Source of the DNA: Mariaggregatimicrobium sp964498785
GTDB lineage: Bacteria > Zhuqueibacterota > Zhuqueibacteria > Thermofontimicrobiales > Thiofontviventaceae
Reading direction: 5' to 3'
DNA: 11,473 bases
Assembly (NCBI GenBank): GCA_964498785.1
Contig: CAZCJL010000171.1
Location: forward strand, 1-11,473
The notes under the pieces are model-generated. The model saw nothing but the letters and a program-made list of their open reading frames with translations. It made no database searches and had not been told where the DNA came from. Positions 1 through 6,656 of the stretch are shown in pieces. Position numbers and translations under genes: made by a program. Every line of letters starts with the position of its first letter. Within the stretch, counting starts at the first letter, position 1.

Positions 1-93
1 AAAGAGAATCCGAAAGCTTTGATGCACACCATCAATTATTGAATGGATACTTTTATCGGAACATAATTTGTTTTGTTTAAATGAATAACGCAC

Positions 94-1332
94 TCATTTC
101 ATATCTTTCAGCGATACTTCTTTGCTGTGAGATGTGTGAATGAATTTGCCCTGATTTTTTTTCGTCCCGCTTTTTATTGCCGATTTCACGATGCTTATAA
201 TAAACAATGGACTTGAAGCAAGAGCGCGGTACACCGGGCGTGGCGCTCCATCTGTCAGTAGAAAGAAAATGACGCTGGCAAAATAACCAAGTGTATAATA
301 AACCCAGGCTACGCCTGAAACAAGACTTACTTCTGGAAAAAGAAAACCAACAACAATCCAGAAACCAAGCCCCAGCACATGAAGCGCCCGGGGAATTTTG
401 AACAGCGTAATAGCGTAATCAATTGGGTCGAACCGCATTTGCCGGATACCCAACCACAGTAATTTTAAAAAATTATGTTTGAGCAGGTAAAATTGCCCGC
501 TGATCCAACGAGTGCGCTGTTGCGTGATAGCCTGGTAGGATTCGGTTTTTTCCTCAAATAAAACAGCGTTCGGTTCATAAAACACATGTGCCCGAAGCTT
601 TAATAATTCCAGAAAAAAGGTTTTGTCGTGAACCGGGGATTGCATGTCCACTGCCGAAATCGCCTTTTTATATAAAATGAAATCGAACGCCATACCAGAC
701 CCACTGACTTCTGCGGAAAGCCCAAACGCGGCCTTTGCTGCGCGGAGCATTTGATCATTCATTGTCTCAGAAAGATAATCGAAACAAGCTGCATTGGTGT
801 CGAGGTTAAACGGCCGCCGTTTCCCCTGAACTGCCACAAACCCCTCCTGAAATCGTTGATTGACAGTGGCAAGAAAATTTTCTTCCAATAAATTATCTTT
901 ATCCACTAACACAATCGCATCGTAGGGATCGTTTACTCCAAAACGTTCAATTTCATCGATAAAAAAATTTAGTGCAAATAAATAGGGATTGCCGTGACTA
1001 TGATCAAATGTTTTTTCGCATACCAACGCGCCTTTTTCTTTGGCTGCATGTACTAACTCGGCGGAACAATGTTGGGCCAGCACAAATACATCAAATTTAT
1101 TACGGGGATAATTTTGTAAAAAACAAGCGTCAATTACATGAAGAAGCTGGTTGTTTGCTTTATACGCCGGCGCCATCAATGCAAAACGCTTTTTCTTGTC
1201 TCCTGAATAGCTGCTTGTTTTATAGCGAATTTTGAAAATAACAGCGCTCAGCACAGCGATAAACATGAGCCAGGTATAAAAAACAAAATACACCTGGGGA
1301 ATTGTCAGCACATATTTCATAATTTGAATCAT
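94..1332 (-). CDS. Membrane family 2 glycosyltransferase (cellulose/hyaluronan synthase-like)
   Basis: A 412-residue inner-membrane glycosyltransferase, expected to move a sugar from a nucleotide-sugar donor to a growing polysaccharide or lipid-linked acceptor on the cytoplasmic face. A hydrophobic helix lies at about residues 10-34. The GT-A catalytic region follows: the DxD-type motif DKDN (144-147) for metal and donor, VSGSGM (209-214) in the acceptor region, an aspartate at 236 where the catalytic base sits, and QQRTRW (271-276), the Q-x-x-R-W signature of processive GT2 enzymes. Two or three membrane helices follow at about 315-360 and 373-388. The acidic motif reads V-H-D instead of the usual E-D. 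The ATG at 1332 is supported by GGAG at 1341-1344, 8 nt upstream. The start overlaps the flippase stop by 4 bp (ATGA), implying translational coupling. The sugar and product cannot be read from sequence. The family is confident; true processivity is uncertain. Confidence 0.9.
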   Translation of the reverse strand: MIQIMKYVLTIPQVYFVFYTWLMFIAVLSAVIFKIRYKTSSYSGDKKKRFALMAPAYKANNQLLHVIDACFLQNYPRNKFDVFVLAQHCSAELVHAAKEKGALVCEKTFDHSHGNPYLFALNFFIDEIERFGVNDPYDAIVLVDKDNLLEENFLATVNQRFQEGFVAVQGKRRPFNLDTNAACFDYLSETMNDQMLRAAKAAFGLSAEVSGSGMAFDFILYKKAISAVDMQSPVHDKTFFLELLKLRAHVFYEPNAVLFEEKTESYQAITQQRTRWISGQFYLLKHNFLKLLWLGIRQMRFDPIDYAITLFKIPRALHVLGLGFWIVVGFLFPEVSLVSGVAWVYYTLGYFASVIFFLLTDGAPRPVYRALASSPLFIISIVKSAIKSGTKKNQGKFIHTSHSKEVSLKDMK

Positions 1333-2675
1333 ACTTTATTCTCCGAAGTTCGTTGCCTGAACAAAATATGTCGTATTTTTTTTAGACCATCGCGGTAAAA
1401 CACCCACATGTAAATGAACGGGTGATGTGTTTTAATTGAAATCATCTTGATCAATAAAAGCTGTTGCGTTGTTGTTCCGATAACCGTTGAAATAAATGTC
1501 GCGGTAATGGCGCCCATTATTCCAAATTTAACAATAAAAATCCAGTTCAACATGAAATTCACAATCAGAACAAAAAACAGCACATAGAAATTATAATGAG
1601 GACGTCCGATGCTATCGAGCATGGTGCCGCCCTGCCTGCCGAACGGTTTAATCATGGAAAGCAGTGCAAACAATTGCATAATGGGCACAGCCGAGCGGTA
1701 ATTTTCTCCTGCGACCAGTATTACAATGGGTTCAGCAAAAATTATCATCAAAATGGCAAGAGGGATAATTATGGCCAGCATTATTCCGACGGACCGCTCA
1801 TACAGGTAGCGTACATTATCTTTTCCCATTTCTTTTACGCGCATGGACGCCTGTGGGAAAACGATGGATGCCATTGAATTCATGGGCACTTCCACGTAAT
1901 TGCCGATGCGGGTCGGGATGTTGTAAATTGCCACGGCTGCCGGGTTGAGGAAATAACCGATCATCATCAAATCCATTCGATTGAACAGCATGGACGAAAA
2001 CGCCGACGCAATAACGTACTTGCCGTAATGAAATAATGTGGACACCCACGTCCAGTCCATTTTTCGAGACATTTTGATATATCTTTTCCCGAAAATCAAA
2101 ATAATGATGAGCCCTGATAGTGCGCTAATGGATTGCAGGACAGGCAGTTCGAAAACGTTTATATTCCCGCGAAAATAATACAGCCCAACAAGAAGCAAAA
2201 AATTACAGGCATTGTACGCCAGGGTTGAAAAAAAACTGGAGCGAAAATCGAGATTTGCCACACTTAAAAATTGGAAAAAGGTCAAAGGAATATAAAAAAC
2301 GCTGTATAGGCCATACAACCAAAGCACGTCTCGTAGTTCAGGCACACCCCAAACACGGCTCAATAGCGGCGCCAAACCTGCAACAATAGCAACACCAATC
2401 AGGCCTGTGGTAATATTAATCAAAAACGACGCGGTGGTAATTTTTCGATAATCATCCGTGTTCCCGCCTTCGAGGTACTTTACCAGCGCATTCTGGGTGA
2501 TTCCTGTCCGTAAAATTTCTGGGAACGTGGTGACGGTTAAATACAGCACCCAAACGCCAAAGGCCTGCTGCGGCAGAATTCGAACGAGCACCAGGAATGT
2601 GAGAAACGCAAACATAAGAATAGAACCGTTGCTCAAAAGCGAAAACATGCCGGATTTGATCCAATATTTTTGCAA
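1329..2675 (-). CDS. Polysaccharide flippase (Wzx/RfbX-like, MOP superfamily)
   Basis: A 448-residue, very hydrophobic protein of the polysaccharide transporter branch of the MOP (MATE-like) superfamily. Family members flip undecaprenyl-linked glycan repeat units from the cytoplasmic to the periplasmic leaflet. The N-terminus (about 8-40) has the typical first helix ending in V-R-I-L-P-x-x-x-F-G, and about twelve hydrophobic stretches can be picked out. The mid-protein motif around 232-257 (RMDLMMIGYFLNPAAVAIYN) is characteristic of Wzx-type proteins. Length fits the family. The start is a TTG at 2675: AAGGA at 2685-2689 is correctly spaced before it, and the helix-leading N-terminus fits. 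The next ATG (2648) would cut into the first helix. The gene lies 75 bp after GT4 and overlaps GT2 by 4 bp. Substrate specificity cannot be inferred. No Wzy polymerase or O-antigen ligase accompanies it in this window. Confidence 0.93.
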   Translation of the reverse strand: MQKYWIKSGMFSLLSNGSILMFAFLTFLVLVRILPQQAFGVWVLYLTVTTFPEILRTGITQNALVKYLEGGNTDDYRKITTASFLINITTGLIGVAIVAGLAPLLSRVWGVPELRDVLWLYGLYSVFYIPLTFFQFLSVANLDFRSSFFSTLAYNACNFLLLVGLYYFRGNINVFELPVLQSISALSGLIIILIFGKRYIKMSRKMDWTWVSTLFHYGKYVIASAFSSMLFNRMDLMMIGYFLNPAAVAIYNIPTRIGNYVEVPMNSMASIVFPQASMRVKEMGKDNVRYLYERSVGIMLAIIIPLAILMIIFAEPIVILVAGENYRSAVPIMQLFALLSMIKPFGRQGGTMLDSIGRPHYNFYVLFFVLIVNFMLNWIFIVKFGIMGAITATFISTVIGTTTQQLLLIKMISIKTHHPFIYMWVFYRDGLKKIRHILFRQRTSENKV

Positions 2676-2684
2676 GCTGTTTTG

Positions 2685-2689
2685 TCCTT
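2685..2689 (-). promoter_or_regulatory. Ribosome binding site for the TTG-initiated flippase
   Basis: On the minus strand this reads AAGGA, with 9 nt between it and the TTG codon at 2675. It decides in favour of the non-ATG start over the in-frame ATG at 2648, which would lack the start of the first transmembrane helix. It also shows that at least some genes of this organism use Shine-Dalgarno initiation. Confidence 0.6.
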
Positions 2690-2750
2690 CGATCTGCTTT
2701 AAAAGTCGCTATCTAATTTTCCGGTTTTCTATTTGGGAAGAATATTCCGG

Positions 2751-4007
2751 TTAAATGCTTTTCACCGCAACGGCTTCATTTTCAGTTTGAACCGGCCGGC
2801 TATCTACGCCTTTACTCTTTTGTACCACTCTATCATAAAACTGCTCTGTTTTTTCTGCAATTTGTCTCCATTGGAATTCGCTCTCAATTCGTTTTCTTCC
2901 GCGGTTTCCCATCTCAGTGCCCAATTGCTTATTCGTTAGTATTTTCCGAATAGCCAAAGTCAGTGCGTTTACATTTTCTTTTTCAACGAGAAAACCTTCA
3001 ACGCCATTCGTAATCATTTCATTTACACCGCCAATATCAAAACCAATCACCGGCAGTCCACAGGCCATGGCCTCCATAAAAACGATGCCCTGGCTTTCGC
3101 CTAACGACGGAAGCGCGAATACTTCTGCCTGCTGATATTCTTTAAGCAAAGCTGCACCGCTTTTATTCCCGATCAAAAAGACGACATCTTTTAGTCCGGC
3201 ATCGCGAATTTGCTGCTCGAGTTTAGACCAGTGATTACCCTCACCGGCAATGTGAACCGTAAGCTGCGGAATTTCCCGGACCAATGCCTTTGCTGCTTCA
3301 ATTAAAAAGCGCAGCCCTTTTCTGGGATCCAGCCGCGCTACCGAAACGATGTGGAACGGAATTTTCGACTGTGGCGCCGGCTGATAATCCTTTAAATCTA
3401 ATCCATTGTAAATCACGTTTACATCTTCCCGATGATGCTTAAATTCCTCTTTAAGCACATCCGCCATCTTTTTGCTGACAGCAATAACGCCATCCGTTCT
3501 TTCCAGCAATCTTCGTTCAATGCCGGAAGCGTAACTTTGCACCAGTTTCAGTTCCCGGCGCCTTTGAAACGAAATGTTTTTATCTTTCAATGCTGCATCA
3601 TTTTCATTTTTCATTGTGCCATGAAATGTAACAACCGACGGCGGAAAGTTTTCTTTTTTAAACCGGGGATAAAGAAATCCATTTCGCCCCTGAATGTGAA
3701 TTACATCGAATCTGTCCGGCTGTTTGGCTAACATGTTTTTTATTTTTTGAAAAACGAAATAATTGAACGAAAATTCATCCAATGCAAAAAAATGGAAAAA
3801 CCCAAGTCGACCGGATAGATACGATACCGGGATCACCTTGACGCCTTCATCCACAAACGGTTTCTTTGGCTTGAAAATGCTTTGCGCCGTGATAATCGAC
3901 ACGCTATGGCCCCGGGCGATCAGTTCCTTTGAAAGTTTCCATACATGCGTCTGAATCCCTCCGGTGTATGAATAATGCAGTGATTTCGAGATCATTAAAA
4001 TTTTCAT
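2751..4007 (-). CDS. Family 4 glycosyltransferase (GT-B fold)
   Basis: A 418-residue cytosolic or membrane-associated retaining glycosyltransferase, predicted to add a sugar from a nucleotide donor to a lipid-linked glycan intermediate. The N-terminal acceptor domain opens with MKILMIS and the glycine-rich G-G-I-Q-T-H-V (16-22), a hallmark of GT4 enzymes. Then come VTFHG (126-130), the inter-domain segment NGLD (201-204), VARLDPRKG (223-231) with the donor-phosphate-binding Arg and Lys, GEG (255-257), and an intact E-x7-E motif (E304 and E312) followed by A-C-G-L-P-V. Length is normal for the family. The ATG at 4007 has only a weak GGCAGG upstream. It sits exactly on the ATGA overlap with the corrected reading frame of the PAP2 relic, so the two genes were once coupled. 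After about residue 398 the tail is polar and unremarkable. The transferred sugar is unknown. Confidence 0.95.
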   Translation of the reverse strand: MKILMISKSLHYSYTGGIQTHVWKLSKELIARGHSVSIITAQSIFKPKKPFVDEGVKVIPVSYLSGRLGFFHFFALDEFSFNYFVFQKIKNMLAKQPDRFDVIHIQGRNGFLYPRFKKENFPPSVVTFHGTMKNENDAALKDKNISFQRRRELKLVQSYASGIERRLLERTDGVIAVSKKMADVLKEEFKHHREDVNVIYNGLDLKDYQPAPQSKIPFHIVSVARLDPRKGLRFLIEAAKALVREIPQLTVHIAGEGNHWSKLEQQIRDAGLKDVVFLIGNKSGAALLKEYQQAEVFALPSLGESQGIVFMEAMACGLPVIGFDIGGVNEMITNGVEGFLVEKENVNALTLAIRKILTNKQLGTEMGNRGRKRIESEFQWRQIAEKTEQFYDRVVQKSKGVDSRPVQTENEAVAVKSI

Positions 4008-4277
4008 AAGCCTGCCACAAATTTAATTAATTTAAAAACATTGCTCCCAATATCTCGCAAAGAGTCGAAAAGAATTGCCGACTGAAACGTTATGAAAAAA
4101 GCTTCGCGTAAAATACTCTGGTTGATTTTTCTCTGAAATCGAATGCCATTTTATTAGTTGAAACACCGCCAATCCGATGATTAATCCGCTGATAATATTG
4201 GTCGGGTAATGAAATCCTAAATAAATCCTGGGAATTAAAATTACGACAAATGTGTAAATCAAACTGAACACACCAAG
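4004..4277 (-). pseudogene. Truncated, frameshifted PAP2-family phosphatase remnant
   Basis: The C-terminal half of a PAP2-type membrane phosphatase, the family that includes undecaprenyl-pyrophosphate phosphatases. The surviving frame (from 4277) gives a hydrophobic helix, then P-R-I-Y-L-G-F-H-Y-P-T-N and another helix. This matches the third catalytic motif (S-R-x5-H-x3-D), with Arg and His kept but the final Asp changed to Asn. The frame derails at an A6 run (4095-4100 on the plus strand). Dropping one base there lets translation continue as ITFQSAILFDSLRDIGSNVF and end at TGA 4006-4004, overlapping the GT4 ATG as ATGA. As it stands the frame stops at 4032-4034. The first two motifs (K-x6-R-P and P-S-G-H) are absent. 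In-frame stops lie at 4278-4280 and 4293-4295, and the previous gene ends at 4366. The surviving 90 or so residues are well under half a typical protein. I infer a dead gene; a short expressed peptide is unlikely. Confidence 0.85.
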
Positions 4278-4365
4278 TTATTTATATCTTTTTCAAAATG
4301 ACTGTTTTTCATTTCGCAGTACAAGAGAATCAAGTTACGGACTTTAATTGATGTTATCCGAATTA

Positions 4366-6432
4366 TTAAAAACCATTCATTTTATAGAGAATGAATAGCG
4401 CCTGTCCCTTGTAAATTTCCGACACATCAACTAATCGGCCGTTCCAGGCAGAATATATTCGTTTCCAGTCAATGTTTTCCTTAAGATATTCAATCCCGGC
4501 CATAATCTCGTATAGCGATCTTTCATTATCGACAATCTTTTTAACAAGGCCATAACCCCACATTTCAGCTTCCGCTCTTGCGATGTTTTCTGCTCGTTGT
4601 GCATCGTCCCGTGCCATCTCCTTTAACCGAATTTCCGCTGCGCCGTAATAAACGTCGTATTCGAGCGCTGCCACCTGCACCAGGTTGATTATTTTTTGTA
4701 CCTGTGCGACAGAGGCGTTCCTGTTCTGCCGGGCTGTGACATCAGATTGTATTTCATCCGAATCCCGGCTGTAAAAAAACACAATTTCCACGCGGCGATT
4801 TTTCTGTCGGTTCGATTCCGAGTTATTCGGTACAATGGGCTGGGTTTTACCAAATCCCTGGGTCTGGATATTCTCAGGATTGAGTTTTGTTTGTCGAAGC
4901 AGATAATTTTTTACTGCATTGGCCCGGGCTAATGAAAGCTGCATGTTGTATTCGTTATTGGCCAAATTATCGGTATGGCCGCTGACAATCACCCGGGCAT
5001 TCGGATGGGTAATGAGAAAATCAACGACTTTATTCAGATAAAATTCATTCTGAGGACGAATCGTTGTGCGATTCAGGTCAAATAAAATATCACTTAGCGT
5101 GAAGATCATTTTTTCGCCTTGCTTTTCTGCGACTGGCTGCGGCATTGGAGCGTTCCCTTTTTTAACATCAATCAACACACTGCCTTTTCTCTCCAATGGA
5201 AATTGGTTAGAACCGCATAAAACGGAAAACACGTAAACATAACGTCCGGCTGGCGCCGGTTCTCCGTCATGTGTTTCGCCATACCAAATCAGTTTTTCAG
5301 GAATAGCGCCGTTGCCCTTCCAGGTTTTCACCGTGTTTTTGGATTCATCCATCAGGTTCAGCCCCCATTTCTTTATCGGTTCACAAAATTGAGAATTGAA
5401 TAAAAAGGTGCAAAAGTCGTCCACACCATCATTGTCCGGTGAAATTTTTTCCGGCTGCGCAAATACGTCCAGGCCTGGCTCTGTTTTTTGCAGGAACGAA
5501 TAAATTAATGAAATGCGGTGACTGTTGCCAAACACGCCCATTGGATTAAAGGCGTAATCGATGGCAAAATTCCGGACTCGGAAGCCCATGCCAGCCGCGA
5601 AACCAGCAATTTTCTTCAACTCATTGTTCATCGGCCCAAAGGCATACCCGGTGCGCAGTGAAAATAATTTTAAGGGCGTCAACTCGATTCCGATTTTTGT
5701 GAGAAGCGAATTGTCTGCCGGTTTTTCCAATTCAGCAGCCAGTAATGCAAATTTTTGAAATTGATATGAGCCGCCGAGAGAAAATATACGCGGTAAATCG
5801 AATGATTTTTCGCTGAGCGACAGGCCTGGTCCAATATTTCGAACGGCCATGCCCAGACCGAATCCATTGGCAGCGTACAATCCGCCGAAGTCCAGCGCCA
5901 ATGTTTGTCCGTGATAAATATCGATGGCCTCAAAAATCGGTTTGAGGCTCACCCCGAGATTGAGATTCTTCCGCACCCGGTACGCGGACGTAATGGTCGG
6001 TGAAAAATCCGAGGCGCTGAACGTGCCGGTTTGAACGAATTCTCCGGGAGCGGTGCGCTCGGTTTTATCCATGGCGCCGGCATTGAAATATGAAAACGAC
6101 AGCGCAAAATTCCAGTCCGGGTTGATATGCGTGGTGAACACCGCGAATTCGTGCGCCATATCCTGAACATAGCGATGATGCATAAATCCCAGTTCTGTAT
6201 GCGGGATAAAACCAATGGCCGCCGGGTTCCAGTACAGCGACAACACATTTCCGGTCATTCCCACCACAGCGCCGGCCAATCCCAGCGAACGGGCATCGAC
6301 GCCGATTTTCAAAAAATTGGCGCTGGTGGTGCCGGTTTTATGTACTTGTCCCCAAACCGGCAGCGCGAGAAGTTGGTAAGCCACAACCAACATTGTAACG
6401 TGTTTCAATATTTTTTTTACCGCATTTTTCAT
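4366..6432 (-). CDS. PorV/PorQ-like outer-membrane barrel fused to an OmpA domain
   Basis: A 688-residue outer-membrane protein combining a transport-type barrel with a peptidoglycan anchor. In order: signal peptide (1-29, ending L-P-V-W-G-Q); PorV/PorQ (UPF0164)-like barrel (about 36-316) opening with S-A-N-F-L-K-I-G-V-D-A-R and Y-W-N-P-A-A; an Ig-like segment (about 322-422) with ISPDNDGVDD and APAGRYVY, as in FlgD and gliding-protein C-termini; and an OmpA domain (about 443-553). The OmpA domain has GHTD (Asp488), LSLARA (Arg503) and NRRVEI, so the expected diaminopimelate-binding Asp and Arg are present. A 135-residue tail with a charged helix (about 600-626) is unassigned. PorV is the T9SS outer-membrane shuttle protein; whether this homologue plays that role is inference from the adjacent T9SS-type cargo. 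A longer frame begins at TTG 6504, but the ATG at 6432 gives the signal peptide, and the TTG lies in a likely -35 box. No strong Shine-Dalgarno is visible. Confidence 0.88.
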   Translation of the reverse strand: MKNAVKKILKHVTMLVVAYQLLALPVWGQVHKTGTTSANFLKIGVDARSLGLAGAVVGMTGNVLSLYWNPAAIGFIPHTELGFMHHRYVQDMAHEFAVFTTHINPDWNFALSFSYFNAGAMDKTERTAPGEFVQTGTFSASDFSPTITSAYRVRKNLNLGVSLKPIFEAIDIYHGQTLALDFGGLYAANGFGLGMAVRNIGPGLSLSEKSFDLPRIFSLGGSYQFQKFALLAAELEKPADNSLLTKIGIELTPLKLFSLRTGYAFGPMNNELKKIAGFAAGMGFRVRNFAIDYAFNPMGVFGNSHRISLIYSFLQKTEPGLDVFAQPEKISPDNDGVDDFCTFLFNSQFCEPIKKWGLNLMDESKNTVKTWKGNGAIPEKLIWYGETHDGEPAPAGRYVYVFSVLCGSNQFPLERKGSVLIDVKKGNAPMPQPVAEKQGEKMIFTLSDILFDLNRTTIRPQNEFYLNKVVDFLITHPNARVIVSGHTDNLANNEYNMQLSLARANAVKNYLLRQTKLNPENIQTQGFGKTQPIVPNNSESNRQKNRRVEIVFFYSRDSDEIQSDVTARQNRNASVAQVQKIINLVQVAALEYDVYYGAAEIRLKEMARDDAQRAENIARAEAEMWGYGLVKKIVDNERSLYEIMAGIEYLKENIDWKRIYSAWNGRLVDVSEIYKGQALFILYKMNGF

Positions 6433-6474
6433 TCGATTTATACACCAAAAGAATTGTGAAATTTGTTCATTATT

Positions 6475-6504
6475 TTTATCAGACACAGAAAAAATGGATT
6501 TCAA
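6475..6504 (-). promoter_or_regulatory. Possible sigma70-type promoter of the barrel/OmpA gene
   Basis: The minus strand shows TTGAAA (6504-6499), an 18-nt spacer and GATAAA (6480-6475): five of six and four of six matches to the sigma70 consensus. Transcription would begin near 6467, about 35 nt before the ATG at 6432. This would exclude the TTG at 6504 as a start. The region is AT-rich, so a chance match is possible. Confidence 0.33.
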
Positions 6505-6602
6505 CTGATAATTAAAAATTAAACCGGTGAAAATGCTGTTATCCGATCAATGCGCCGAATAACGCATCCGCCTATGGCGTGACCTGTGTCCCATGTTTTT
6601 AT

Positions 6603-6620
6603 TAATTCGCGTAATTCGCG
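6603..6620. repeat. Perfect 9-bp tandem duplication TAATTCGCG x2
   Basis: TAATTCGCG occurs twice back to back in the spacer between the repeat-protein stop and the barrel/OmpA gene. The unit contains AATT and CGCG. It could be a slippage product or part of a dispersed intergenic repeat. No function is evident. Confidence 0.7.
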
Positions 6621-6628
6621 GTTTTGCT

Positions 6629-6656
6629 AAAAAAACGAAACTATCGAACAATAGCT
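6629..6656 (-). terminator. Weak candidate intrinsic terminator after the repeat-protein gene
   Basis: On the minus strand AGCTAT (6656-6651) can pair with ATAGTT (6644-6639), with one G-U pair, around a short loop. The hairpin overlaps the TAG stop. Three bases later a run of seven T follows (6635-6629). The stem is short and AU-rich, so termination would probably be partial. If real, it would separate the cargo gene from the barrel gene and fit the promoter predicted just downstream. Confidence 0.3.

Noticed and set aside
1..93. A frame open to the left edge starting at GTG 93, directly after the GT2 stop, and a second short frame from ATG 32.
   Set aside because: About 31 open codons are expected by chance reasonably often, there is no Shine-Dalgarno site, and the peptide resembles nothing I recognise. 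A next operon gene may begin here or just beyond the edge.
2676..2750. Hairpin or terminator between GT4 and the flippase, from two CCGG sites.
   Set aside because: CCGG is self-complementary and the flanking bases do not pair; there is no T-run after it.
4281..4365. A replacement promoter for the glycan genes, suggested by TATAAA near 4283-4288 on the minus strand.
   Set aside because: No -35 element lies at the right distance, and the stretch is simply AT-rich.
4433..6432. TTG at 6504 as the start of the barrel/OmpA gene (712 residues).
   Set aside because: It places 24 polar residues before a normal signal peptide and overlaps the likely -35 box; the ATG at 6432 is better.
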